Origin: Gymnogyps californianus
Lineage: Eukaryota > Chordata > Aves > Accipitriformes > Cathartidae
Reading direction: 5' to 3'
Assembly (NCBI RefSeq): GCF_018139145.2
Contig: NC_059477.1
Location: 17,161,522-17,225,521, forward strand
DNA length: 64,000 bases
The notes under the pieces: model-generated
Database searches by the model: none
Told to the model about the DNA's origin: nothing
The model's input: the letters and a program-made list of their open reading frames with translations, nothing else
In this document: piece after piece, positions 1 to 12,443 of the stretch
Position numbering within the stretch: the first letter of the stretch is position 1
Layout: each line of letters starts with the position of its first letter
Position numbers and translations under genes: made by a program

Positions 1-1830
1 GCACTAAAATTTCTAGCTGTGTTAGTTGTATTTCTCACCAAAATCTATGTATACTCTTGTACATTTCAAAAGCTAGTATAATCCTATTGATTCAGTGAAT
101 CTGTCCATATAGCTAAACATAAGTAGGAAGCCTTAACACAACTCATGTTTTAATGAATTTACTGAAAACAATAATTATTTCAGGTTGAAATCACTGCTCA
201 TGCTGATTTTATCGGATAGATAAACTGGTTTTCTTTCCCCTTGTCATGTAAGGATTCCATTGATAGAACAAATAATAATAAAAGGATTGACTTAATTCCA
301 GATGACATTTTAATTCATTCAATTTTAGTCACTCTGATGGTAAAGCTATAACACTGCTTACAGATAAAGAAAATCTGATGAGAGTTATGTACTGAATGGA
401 GGCTTTTCCATCACTAACTCGTGCTATCGTATATTCATCTCTTTCTACAGAAGACTGCTGTAGCCTCATACTCTTTAATTACTGCCATTTAAAGATAATA
501 ATTTAAATTCCATTGCTTTTCCCATATAAATTTAATTCCTTATATAAATAAGGTCAGTCATTTAGATGTATTTGTTTTGATATGTGTGTCATCTATATTT
601 CATTTCACTGTATTTCATCTCTCTCAAAGTATCGTGATGCTTCTCACCCTGCTTTACTATCCACCCTGACATTTGTCAGTAGGATAACAGCATTGTTAAC
701 ACAAATCATGTATCAGTCACCAGTTGTTGTCATCTCTTGCTATTTCCAAACCCCTTTTCTTAAAAATCTACCAATTTTCATGGAAATGTACAAATGCTAA
801 TTGGAACCAGCAACAACTCTAACTGTGGGATAAAGGAAGGAAGGAGCAGAAATAGGTGGGATAAATCAAACTTCATTGCTTACTAATGCAGATGTCAGTA
901 CACATGCATGAACAACTTCTCCTTACTTGCAGACCTTGCATTCTGCTCAGTGGTAAAAACAGAAGAAAAACTGAAGCCTTTGCTGCTGCTATATGCTAAA
1001 CATGGGCCACTGGTATTTAATAAAATGGGCAGTTACCTCAGTGTTAACAAGGCCAATGGAATAGTGTCTCATTCCTCATGTCTGAAACCCCTGGGTCACA
1101 TGGCTGTGGGGATTATTCTGATCAGAAAAACATTTGCTACCTGTTTTGAGTGTAAGCAGTCTTTTGTAGATGTATTATTGTCTGGTTCATATGGAATCTC
1201 ATCTGGCTCCCACAGGGAAAAGATCCTCTGGTTCTTTTGATAGTTTATGGTTAGATTACCTCATGATACTAACATCTGTCAGACACTGGCTGATGCTTTC
1301 AGGAAAGCTGTGCCTAGACCACTCTTCCTCATTCAAGCAGGTAATATCAGGCTGACAACACGGAACAACAGAAACGCAAGCTGGAAGATCATATTTGGAA
1401 TCAATAATGTGCAAGGCAGAAGGAGGGTCAGCACACATAGGAAGGAGACGATAGAATATAAGATGCAATAATTTTAAAACTTTCTAAAAGTCAGTACAGA
1501 GTTAAGCAATCAGCAAAACTGTGAAAAAAGGCATCCTAAACTAGAGTAATTTTGTTTCTCGGTGTATTTCTTTCCACTTCTTTTGACTGAACTGAAATAT
1601 TGTGGCATTATTTTTTGTCATATCGAGAGAGAATATTTATTCAATGAACTAAGACTTACAGATAAATTCAGACTGACAAAACAGTCTAAAACATGCATGA
1701 AAAAACAAGTGAATTTATAAGTGTAGCACTCAGCAGAAGTGTTCACACGCCAGGCAGACATATATCTGATATGCCATCAGGTTATGACCACTGAGATAAA
1801 ATTTTTTTATGAACATAGTGAGTTGATTAA
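1..1830. other. AT-rich non-coding DNA, no gene seen
   Basis: No recognisable exon, RNA gene or repeat is visible. The longest frame (908-1240, + strand, 110 codons) has no family resemblance, no codon pattern or splice context that suggests a gene, and is overlapped by other chance frames. It is most likely intergenic or intronic DNA. Confidence 0.6.
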
Positions 1831-1893
1831 TGAGGCGGAGCTGTTGAATGACCTCCAAAGGTCCCTTCCAACTTGCATTATTTTATGAATATT
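1831..1893 (+). repeat. CR1 LINE 3' tail relic
   Basis: The segment reads like the very end of a CR1 retrotransposon in sense orientation: a decayed 'TTGGACTAGATGACCTCC' block (here TTGAATGACCTCC), then AAAGGTCCCTTCCAACTT, then a degraded terminal ATTCTATGA block (ATTTTATGAAT). Only the last ~60 bp of the LINE remain, which fits the strong 5' truncation usual for CR1. Coding sequence is absent. Confidence 0.8.
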
Positions 1894-3617
1894 GATATCA
1901 AATTACTTTTGTGAAGTGCACTAGATCATTGGAACTGCAGAAGGAGCAAACCTGAGGGCAAAAATATTATCCAAAGAGTACCCTCCAGGGAGTCTTAGTA
2001 GAAATGACAGGAAAATCTAATGTTTTCAGGTTTTTAGGCAGGAACAAAAGCATCTGCTTTGCATGTCTGGGGAAACTAGAACACAATAGAATGAGGTATT
2101 GCCCGTGAGTGCTCAGAGAAAGGGAAAGATGGCCAGCAGAAGTCTTTCAAGAACAACTCCTTCCCGTGTTCTTCTGTTGGATAGTGAGATATGTGGAAAC
2201 AAAACCTGTGCAGATTGTTTTATTACTTCAAAAATATGTTTTCCATCAAATGTTTCATGTTATAAGTGATACTTCATTTCGAGGACATAGTCTGCTCTCT
2301 CATTATTGCTGTAAGGGCTCCAAAGAAAATGCAACAAAAGGTCACTGCCTTTAGTCTAGAGCAGGGCAAATTTTTGCATTTTTAAAAAATCATTTGTGTT
2401 TGAAAACATCAACGTTTTGAGTCAAGTACCTTTCTCAAACCTGCTGAAATAAATGGAGATTGCATACTGTATTTAAACAGGCAGAGAGATCAGGGGTCAG
2501 AGACACTTTTTGCAGCAATAATGACAAAACATGCAACTTTTTTTCCCCAGGAAATTCTTAGATCTTGACATTTTGAAGGCAGTGAAGCCATTTAGCTCAT
2601 TTGTTGGTTTTAGGAGGATTTTGAACTACACTGAGCAGATGCTAAAACAGATGGACACTGTCTTTTGGAAAAGTGGGAAAATATCTGATCAGAAAATGTC
2701 ATGCTATTGTTTCTTCTTTTTTCCAGCTGAATAAGCTATGAAAGGACTTTTCCTTATGTCATAATTTAAAGAAAATATAAATGCTGACACTACCTTAGTC
2801 AATTCTACATAAGCAGCTAGGTCCTGGCCATACTCCACTCCTCTTTTTCTAAAGAGTGATCTCACATTGGGTAGCCCCAGTCTCTGTTTTCCCCTGAGGA
2901 AGAGCATTTCGGGGTGGCAGGAATCACAGTGAACTGTAGCTGGAGTCAGAGAAGTTTCAAGTGGGCAGGAAGCCTTATGGAGATGGTGAACCCTGCTCTG
3001 ACTGGGGATAATGGCAACAACTTGGCAGGCTGACATGTTTGCTATATTTTGTTCTTTCACCACCTGGGCTAAATGCCTTTGTGGCAACCCAGCAGGACTG
3101 GGAGAAGGAAAAAAGAAGAGATGCTACTCCTTACATCTTGATGGTATCTTTCCTGACTACTGCTTCCCCAGGGGCTGGAGGTGCCGTTGCTATTCATAAA
3201 AGCCTCCCTAAAGATCCCACATGCCCTTCCTCCTGGCCCTGCATCATCCAAACTGTTTACCATTCAAAATTGGTACATGGGGACATCTTGGTTGTTTGCA
3301 TATAGCTGTTTCAACTCCAAATTCAATCACCTTGAAAGCAAATTTATGTTGGTGACTAGTCTAACTTGCATCATAGCCAAAAGAGTCTCCTAATATTGGA
3401 GTTGTATGATAGACAACTGCCCACGGAGGGGTTACGCATTGTGAACAGAGCACAAGGGGGAAAAAAAGGGGATTTGGTAACTGATTTGAGTTCTGATCTT
3501 TCCTCTTCTATAGACGACTCATGTCTCCATGTTTTGTCTATAAATTAGATAACGGGCTGTTCAATAAGCCAGGCAATTTTTCTTAGGCTCTCCAGTAACA
3601 TCTGCTGATGTTATATG
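1894..3617. other. Non-coding unique DNA
   Basis: No gene or repeat is recognised. Two overlapping chance frames occur on opposite strands near 2704-3305 (127 codons on -, 88 on +). Neither resembles a known protein and both look like composition effects of a slightly GC-richer patch. Confidence 0.55.
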
Positions 3618-3639
3618 TCTCCCATCAGCTGATGGGAGA
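3618..3639. repeat. Perfect 22-bp palindrome with central E-box
   Basis: The left arm TCTCCCATCAG is followed without spacer by its exact reverse complement CTGATGGGAGA. The centre is CAGCTG, an E-box of the class bound by bHLH dimers. A loop-free perfect 11-bp arm is unlikely by chance in 64 kb. The structure is read directly; a binding role is inference. Confidence 0.85.
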
Positions 3640-6600
3640 ATTCTCTGGTCTGTTTCCTCCATCACACCAAACTGCCTTTTCCTTTTAATAACTGTTCTTT
3701 CTATTGTGTTCTGTTCCTCTGTGGTTTGATTTCTACCCCTTGCTTCCAAACAACATGAGAAACAATTGCAAAGAGTTAGAATCAGAGCCCTATAAATAAT
3801 CGAATATGTGCTTGATTGACTGAATTGGAAAAAGATTAATTTTAAGACAAGCTGGAATAAAAATCTGAAAATTCAAGTTTATATACAGCAAAATACTTCA
3901 CTCATGTCTAAATGGGATACTTTGTTTCATATTTTTAGGTGTTTAAAAGTTAATAGAATAGACCTATTTTTACATAGAAATTCAGTTCCTACAAGAAAAG
4001 CTGTTTTAATTGTGGAAGAGCTTTGCTTTTAAATTTTGCAGCAAGATGTTTCAACATTGGATGGTTTTGGAGTTCTGTTTTTCTTCACTGAAAACAATCA
4101 AAATGAATTCAGGAAATGCTTTGTTCAACTCAAATTGGTAATTCAGGGTGAAAAATATTCACCCATCTCCTGTTTGAAACAAGTTTATTTGTGAAAATGA
4201 TTTAGAGTAAATGTGAAAAATTTGCTTTTGGTCCCAGTTTGTCCTTTGGCAATGTGGAACCATGCTGTGGGTGGATTCTCCTCATGATCTTTTTTGAGGC
4301 AAACCTGAAACATATCTGGAGTATGCTGTCTGGCAGCCTTATAACTTGTATGAAGTGAAGTGCATGAACTTATATAAATGTGAAATTGCATCAATTGCAA
4401 CATACACTGGATTTTAAACTGCTCATAAAGTTGCTGCATGAACTGTTTAACAACTTAATCAAAAAAAGGAACAGCTTTTTTTGCTACACAATCTGTTTGT
4501 TAAATCCATTTAAAACAATGGTGAACTGACAACAAATAGACCACACACATGAGAATACTGATGCAACTAAGTTATTTCCTTGCAACAACATGGTCATGTT
4601 ATGTCACAACAGTGTCAGCTGAAGACTGAGAAGAAGTTCTAGCCTCTTTAGAGCAATGACTTTTTATGCCAGTTTGGAAACAGATCAAAAAAATTAACTA
4701 TCATGTTAAGCACGTAACACTATGCAATGGAGTAATAGTCTACCTTAGAGTTTATGCCTTTTTCTTCTTACATTTAATTCTGTACAGAAATATGAAATAA
4801 TCACTTCTTCTTTTCCACTGTGTTGTGTATTCATAAGTCTTCAATATTTTTCCTCTAGGATAAGTCATATTCTCCATGCTCTTATTCTCACATAAAAACT
4901 ACATGGAAAAATTACCTCCTAACATATTTTTATGATGCAATAACCAAGTCCAACTTTTTAACACCTCCCATTAATCTGAAAATATTCATAATATCTTTAA
5001 CCTTATTCATCTCACCTTTGCCTCAGTATGGTCCTTGTCACTTTTTTTTTTTTAGGATTATATGCTCCAGCTAAATCCTTAGGTTGATTTAAGAATCATA
5101 CCAGTGGCCTCATTCCACTCTTTTTATACTCTATATAAATTGAAAGTGTAATAGTCTGTCAAACAGTTGTCCTATCTTAGAAGTGACCCAGATAGGGAGA
5201 TCAAGAACTACTGGATTTCACAATGGTTATCTTTTCCACAGTATGTTTGTATCATTTTGAAACAATGCACCTACCTCCCTTCCTTCTTTCCACGTGGATA
5301 GTTTCTTTCATGTGAGTAACAGAAAAAATACACAGTCAAGAACTGAGAAGAAACCAGGAACAAACTAATGTGGCTAAAATAATACACCAGACTAGTTACC
5401 CCAAAGAAACCATAGGAGGCAGTTGAAACGGCATCTGAGCTCCTTCAGCCCAGCTCTCAGCAACTCCCACCCCCATCGCTCTTCAAACAGCTGTGGGTTA
5501 TTAGAAAGCATCTTGAACTGAACCAGAGAGCCCTTCTTAGGGTCATTCCTTATCACAGAACTGTTAACGAAGTCCTGATGTTGCTGGAGAAATACTTATT
5601 ACAAAGGAATGATATTTCACTGCTGCTTGGTGGGTGACATAAACTACCAAGAGTTCTCTCTCTTATCTGTGTCCTATTGAAAAGTTAATTTTATATCTCC
5701 ACCTTCTTGCGATCCCTTGAGACTAACAAACAAGAATCTTTGCACATAATTATTGGGTTTATGGAATCTTTTAAAATACAATTAGAGTAAAGCAGATAAA
5801 ACAATTTATTCACCTTTTAAACATTTAAGACTTTCATGAATAATTAAAAATAAAAATATTAATTCTCTCAGGAAAAAAAAGCAGCTTGAACAATTCCGAA
5901 ATGATACTGTTAAATCATCAAATACTGCTAAATGAAATGAGTGAGTGGTAAATGTCTAAACGAATTCTAAGCATCCTTGAAAAACTCCTTTCGCCAGAGG
6001 GCTAAAGTTCTGTGTTCAGCAGCATAGTAGGCACAAGGTCAAAAGTTAGTGAATTTTAAAATTTCACACAAGATCAGTGTGAGTCCTGCAGGATTGAAAA
6101 AGTGAAAAGATGAGACTTTAATTCTGTACTCTTGTGAATGTTTAGTAGCAAAGCACATTCTCTTTGGTCAGTGCCTTCGGATGCATTAAGAAAGTCTTCT
6201 GGAATTAGGCATTGGTAATGACATCTGCTCCAAGACAGCAATGAAGGAAATAAAAGTGGAGTGAAAAGAAAACTGCTTGCCACAGAAAACATGCAGTGCC
6301 AATTATTTATAAAAACAAGAAAACCTCCCAAGCTGATCCCAAACCTTATCATTCTACTCTATCATTAAGAAGCTGTATAGAAAAAGAAAGTACATTTTTC
6401 CTTCCATTGTACGAAGAGTTTCCAATTCTACTGTGCAGAGTGAAAAAATGTATCACTTTTTGATAGTTTGTGGTACTGAGTCATGCGAAAGTATATAAAT
6501 ATTTATAGATGTTAGTAATTACTAGACAATAGATACTTTCAGTGAGGTATATCCCAGCTGGGACACAAACAGCATCAGGTATGAATGTTCAAAATCTTAT

Positions 6601-9600
6601 ATTTTGCATTAAAACTCAATGAAAGAGCAAAAATATATCAGGTCTATACTGAAATAAAATACACAGTTGTTTTTTCAAGTCCCAGCATTGACTTAATCAA
6701 CCATGAGAGCCTATCTGGACCATACTTGCACAAATATTAAAGTGTATGAGTGGTACATAACAGGATCACATTTTCTATGAAGTTTTAATGAAAAGGAAGA
6801 GATTCAGCTAGAAAATAAAAGGCTGTCAGGGAAGGAAAAAAAAAGAGGTAAATGTGCATCCTTATTAGGAAAAAGAGAGGCTTTAATCCTCATTCATTGT
6901 AGAACATACTCACAACAGCTGCTATTACTGTATCTTTATTTATAAAAGAAACTCAAAGTCTCCAAGTGTTTTAAAAGCTGGGATTCTTATCCTGAGGAGT
7001 ACCAGAGCATGACAAGCTGCACCCTACAGATAGATCTCAGAACTATATTATGTGGTGCAGAAATAAAGAAAAAAATAAAGGTCTGCTCTTTTGGAAAACC
7101 GGCACCCTGTGGTTTTATATGCCAGTCTTTGCATTGTCAGAGGAGGCTTAAGAAGCTATTAACCTAGACAGAGGCCCAGAAGTTCGTGAACTGATGTTTA
7201 CTTATGTAAACTGGCATTTAAAAGAAAAATAGATGAACTAGAGTGTGTATAGAAGCATCTTGGCACAACTTGCATTCTGCAAAACCTGCATTTAAAATTA
7301 GTGGGTTACTGTAAAGCCTGGACTGCAACAACTGAGTCTCAGAGGCCAAAGTACAGTGGGACAGTTGAAAATTTCTGCAGAGCACAGTAAAATTTGTTAA
7401 AGGCTAAAATGCATCTTTTGCAATCCTGTAAATACTTCCTTGCTATTATCATTAATATTTATATTGTTGTCTCACTGAAATTGTTCGCAATTTCACAATT
7501 TTCTTAACTTCAAGAAATCAAAGAGCTGTGGGTTTTGAATGTTAGAAAAATAGCCTTTACAAAATACTCCGTTACACAGGACCTATTTTGCTAGAACAAA
7601 CAGAGCATGTCAAATGTCATAAGTGGAAGAAGGTTTTAAGCTTTGTCTGGGACAAATTTTGCTGAGCAGGAGTAGCTGGCTTTAGCATTTCATTTGTGCC
7701 AGTGTAGTTAGTATCTGATCCAATTTGGATGGAAAGTGTTCCAAATGTTCAGCAGATGGAAGGGTGGTGAGTAGTCACAAGAAACAGGTTATTTCTATTA
7801 CAATAAATTGCTTGGAAAACCAAGTATTCCTCCACTGCCACTGACAGATATCATTATAGCACAGAGTGTCTGTAAATCAGGTAGACTACTGTCAACGCAA
7901 ATGTAAGGTCTCTCACTTTGGGTAGTGCTTCTTTGTAAAAACCAGTTGCTTTCCAAATGCTCTGCTCATTGCTCACACTCAGGGCTATGGTTACATTGGA
8001 AGGAGTTCACCTGGCACATTCTGTCATCCCTTCAGAGCAGAGTAAAGCTCATTGATTTGAACTGGAGATTTTGCCACTGTAAGGACTATATGTTCAGGCC
8101 CCTCTCTGTTTCACTGTTACCTTGGAAATTTCTTGTATGAAGGAAGTATTTCATAGTACTGTTGCTGCTGCTTTTACTATTAAAAATAAAAGGTACCAAC
8201 GGGAAAGGAGCAGAATCAGTATCTCTTTCTTTTCCATACAACCACTTGTAATTCTTTTGGCATGAGAGCTGCCAGACACTTCGACTCATGCAGTCAGAGC
8301 TAATATACCAGCTTAAAAATAAGAGATACTGAGACAGCAGGAAGTGTTCCAGAAAAGCAGTCTGATCTTCACACAGCTTCTTTTCTCCTTTCTTCTAGTT
8401 GGCATGCTGTATTTTGCAGCTCATTAGTTATCATATGTTCACTTGCTCTCTGATTCTCGTGATAAATACCTCTGGTAAAGAAGAGCACAGCTCAGAGAAT
8501 CTGCCTCCCCATTTTGGGTACACTGAAGAAACTACTTTTAACCCCATCATCCTCAGTCCCAGATTGCAGTTGTGTCTTTGGTGTCCTCATCTCATATTCC
8601 ATTTGCTGTTGCTTATTTAAAAAAGAAATAAAGAAATACTATAGCAATAATATAATCAGCTTAAGCTGGTAAGCATGACACTATTTCTTGGGTCTAGGCC
8701 ACATCCCTAGCATTGTTTTATACATGCAGTGACAAATGCAGCAAAGGCTATAAGGCTGGAATATTGATTTAACCCTGAACTTCTTCAGCATCTGTAGAGT
8801 GCTCGGTTTCATGGCTCTTCCTTTGGTCAATTGTATATAGCAGAAATTCTCGAAGTTCATTCAGAAACATCAGATCCAAGTTTCTGATTTCTTCTCAACT
8901 GAACAGGGAGAAGTTTTGTAATTTTTGCATTTTCATTTTTATACTAATTGAATATTTTCTTACGTGGTATTTGAGTGAAGCTGTATATTACCTTTGTACA
9001 ATTCTAGCACAGTGCTCTCTGTGACAGCAGGAAGATTTGTGCCCTAGCACATTTAAAGCTTTCTGATACTGAAAGCGCTGTTGCTGCTGTGATTTCATCC
9101 AAATAAAGCCAAGGAGGGATGTAAGCATAGCTTGGAGAGCAGCACTGAAAGTGCAGTGTGGTCATTTCAAAGCTTTCTTCTTGCTTCTGTTTCCAGAAAA
9201 TCATCACTGGTTGACAGAAATATACTACAGGCCTAGACTGTAACAAGAACATATTTTGAAGAGCAAAACGTGCACTATGGCTGTTTCTCTGTCCTCTGGC
9301 TGTCTTACTGACAGCTCCTCATCTCATTAGTTTTGCTTATTACTCAGGTCTCGGTAGGGAGTTTCTCAGTGTTTATATAAAGCTACAGTAGTGTCCAATG
9401 TTATACTTCTATGGATTCGGTATGTGGAGAGCAGCTGCAGAAGAACAAGTTTGAACGCTCCAAGATTTATATTCTGATCTCAAGAAGACATAGAAGATTG
9501 GGTTTTGATCTCCTGTGTGGCACCTTCTTTTTCTATGTGTCCATGTTCATCTTAATATGTAGTCACAAATATATCTGTATTTAAGCCAGTTCTTTAAATA

Positions 9601-9806
9601 CCATGGGAATTGCATTGAGACCAGTTCCCACAGACTCAATAGAAATGGAAAATTAGGAACTGGGAAGAAATCCAATGTATATGAACTATGCTTCTTCACT
9701 TCCGCCAGTTTCCATTTACAAAAAGCCAGAGCTGATGAGGCCACTCTGAAGACTGAAGAGTCTAGCACTCCAGTGAAACTATCTTATCTTCTGTCTCCAT
9801 ATAATT
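3640..9806. other. AT-rich non-coding unique DNA
   Basis: About 6 kb without a recognisable gene or interspersed repeat. It contains short homopolymer runs (for example the T run near 5041-5053) and only short chance frames, the longest about 90 codons (6074-6352, - strand) and without family resemblance. Confidence 0.55.
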
Positions 9807-9847
9807 ATTTTACCATAGTAAAATTTTACCATAAAAATTTTACCACA
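9807..9847. repeat. Three-copy 11-bp interspersed tandem motif
   Basis: ATTTTACCATA at 9807-9817 and again at 9823-9833, then ATTTTACCACA at 9837-9847, with short A-rich spacers. It looks like a small local duplication in AT-rich DNA. Confidence 0.8.
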
Positions 9848-11240
9848 GTGATGCAATATGAATAATTAAAGAAAATAATATTAATTTCAATATTACAATA
9901 ATACTTGTTTTAGGAAAATGTACAGGAAAACTTGCGGTCCTCATTAAGTTGTCCAGAAACTTTTTCCCCATTGCTGTTTTTCAGTAGTTCTTTTGTACTC
10001 TGAAGTGCAAGCATGAGGATTTATATTCCTGCCAAAATTCTTGAATATTATGATTCTTTACCTTACAATTTTAGATATACATATAAATAGCTTATCCCAA
10101 ACCTTGTCCATCTCCTCGTCTTCGTGATATCATATGTAAACAAGATCCATTGACCAATGCTGGTTTGCATGAGAACATTTCTCAAACATGAAATGGTTTG
10201 TAGTCTGCCAGAGAACTGTTTCTGTTGCAAACACACAGCCTTAGGGGCAGCTTACAAGGTGGAGGTGAGAGGGATACAGCGTTTGCACAGGCTCAGCAGC
10301 CCAGAGCACCTTGTGCATCAGCGTTTGCCCTTCCCATTTACATGCAGAAGGCTGTATTTCTCTTCAGAGCAGGCTGCAAAAGACATTGTACTTTCAAAGC
10401 TATCTGACCAAGAAAATTGTTCAAATGTACAAAAACCTTCTTCTTCTGTGATGGTAAAATATTAACTTAATCCTTTAATTATAAGTTGAGCTGGAGATAC
10501 AGTTACCCAATTTGAAACTGAAATACAACACATGTAAATGTCTAACTGCTTTTACCCGAGAACCTGTTATCCAGTTTCAAAGAGCCAAGAGCAACCAGAA
10601 ATCTGTTTTTATCTCATTCTTTTTAGAAACAGTGTCTGACATCATGATGACCTTTTAAATAGATGGTATATGATAATGACTGAATGAAAGAAAACATGTA
10701 TATTGTCTGAGCAAAACATCTAAACCCTAGTGTTAATCATCTTTTAGTTGTCCTTGTGATTCTCCAGATGTTAATGTTTCAGCTTAAAAGTCTACCAGCA
10801 ACTGTGACACTTTTATGATACCCCAAGGCTCATACCTGGGTATGAAGCTCAGTGTGTTAATGGGAACACCAGAGAAAGACTTCTGCATGATCTGTTTCTG
10901 CTGAATCTGACTCTATGTAAGTTCCCTATGATATGGCTCATTTTAATCTGAACCCAGAATGAAAATAATCTTTCATATGTTTTCTTAGTAACTTACTTGG
11001 TTCTTGTACAAATGCCAAATGTTTTAATGAGTTTCCTCATTTTTATGAGCCTTTTTACTTCTTATTCTGAAGCTTTGTTGAGACAAACCTCAGAACAACG
11101 AAGAAATCCCTAGTCTCAAATGTCTTCACGTAAACTGAACGACTGGTGTTAAAGCTTTTGTAACTACGGAACTTATGAAGAATAATTTTTCCAAGATATG
11201 ATGGTGAAATAGAATCTGTGGGGTCTGTACTCCAAGGGCA
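9848..11240. other. Non-coding unique DNA
   Basis: No gene or mobile element is recognised. The frame at 10157-10465 (+, 102 codons) overlaps another on the same strand and resembles no known protein. The 112-codon minus frame at 11055-11393 spans the minisatellite at 11241 and is judged accidental. Confidence 0.5.
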
Positions 11241-11282
11241 GTGTAATATCGGAAGTGTAATATCGGAGGTGTAATATCTGAG
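11241..11282. repeat. 14-bp minisatellite, three copies
   Basis: Three head-to-tail units: GTGTAATATCGGAA (11241-11254), GTGTAATATCGGAG (11255-11268) and GTGTAATATCTGAG (11269-11282). The near identity suggests a recent slippage-type expansion. It lies about 190 bp outside the LTR. Confidence 0.9.
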
Positions 11283-11465
11283 CATAACTACTGACAGCAT
11301 CTCATCTGAAACGTGCCCGATGTCAGAATTCCACAGTGCTCTCCTATTTTTAGTTTGTCTGTTTATATTAACTAAATTAAAAGACATCATCAAAACCTCC
11401 AGGTATTGTATATTTTTTTAAAAACAGATAACTATTATAAAGGATTTGCCTTTGTAGTCTGAAAG

Positions 11466-11470
11466 TCTTC
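11466..11470. repeat. Target-site duplication, left copy (TCTTC)
   Basis: TCTTC directly precedes the first LTR base and is repeated exactly after the last LTR base (12623-12627). A 5-bp duplication fixes the insertion boundaries and fits ERVL-type integration. Confidence 0.85.
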
Positions 11471-11656
11471 TGTAGTGGGTTCACCCTGGCTGGATGCCAG
11501 GTGCCCACCAAAGCTGCTCTATCACTCCCCCTCCTCAACTGGATAGGGGAGAGAAAATAAAACGAAAGGCTTGTGGGTCGAGATAAGGACAGGGAGATCA
11601 CTCACCGATTACCGTCACGGGCAAAACAGACTCGACTTGGGGAAAAATTAGTTTAA

Positions 11657-11662
11657 TTTATT
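11657..11662 (-). terminator. LTR polyadenylation signal AATAAA
   Basis: TTTATT on the plus strand gives AATAAA on the LTR sense strand, ~190 bp before the 3' end of the LTR and ~770 bp downstream of the TATA-like box. It would mark the end of the R region. Use of the site is inferred from position. Confidence 0.6.
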
Positions 11663-11885
11663 ACTAGTCAAATCAGAGCAGGATAATGAGAAATAAAATC
11701 AAATCTTAAAACACCTTCCCCCCACCCCTCCCTTCTTCCCAGGCTTAACTTTACTCCTTATTCTCTATACCTCCTCCCCCCCCGAGTGGCGCAGGGGGAT
11801 GGGGAAGGGGGGTTTGGGTCAGTTCATCACACGTTGTTTCTGCCGCTCCTTCCTCCTCAGGGGGAGGACTCCTCACACTCTTCCC

Positions 11886-12298
11886 CTGCTCCAGCGTGGG
11901 GTCCCTCCCACAGGAGACAGTCCTTCACAAACTTCTCCAACGTGAGTCCTTCCCATGGGCTGCAGTTCTTCATGAACTGCTCCAGCATGGGTCCCATCCA
12001 CGGGGTGCAGTCCTTCAGGAACAGACTGCTCCAGCATGGGTCCCCCGTGGGGTCACAAGTCCTGCCAGCAAACCTGCTTCAGTGTGGGCTCCTCTCTCCA
12101 CGGGTCCACAGGTCCTGCCAGGAGCCTGCTCCAGCGCGGGCTTCCCTCGGGGTCACAGCGTCCTTCGAGCATCCACCTGCTCCAGCGTGGGGTCCTCCAC
12201 GGGCTGCAGGTGGATATCTGCTCCACCGTGGACCTCCATGGGCTGCAGGGGGACAGCCTGCCTCACCATGGTCTTCACCACGGGCTGCAGGGGAATCT
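11886..12298 (-). repeat. Nine-unit ~46-bp degenerate tandem array inside the LTR
   Basis: Units begin with CTGCTCCAGCGTGGGTCC-like sequence (plus strand) and have lengths 47, 44, 49, 48, 52, 51, 41, 39 and 42 bp. A partial tenth unit starts at 12299. Unit lengths are mostly not multiples of three, so no reading frame is maintained through the array. The array sits between the TATA-like box and AATAAA, so it would be transcribed as leader. Its function is unknown; repeated structure or protein binding in the RNA is only a guess. Confidence 0.85.
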
Positions 12299-12434
12299 CT
12301 GCTCCAGCACCAGGAGCACCTCCTCCCCCTCCTTCTTCACTGACCTTGGTGTCTGCGGAGTTGTTCCTCTCACATCTTCTCACTCCGCTCTCTCTGGCTG
12401 CAACTGCTACTCCCCTGTAACTTCTTTTCCCTTT

Positions 12435-12443
12435 CTTAAATAT
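12435..12443 (-). promoter_or_regulatory. TATA-like box of the LTR promoter
   Basis: The LTR sense strand reads ATATTTAAG about 180 bp from its 5' end, followed by a GC-richer segment. Position and sequence fit a retroviral core promoter. Transcription would run leftward into the flanking DNA. Confidence 0.5.
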
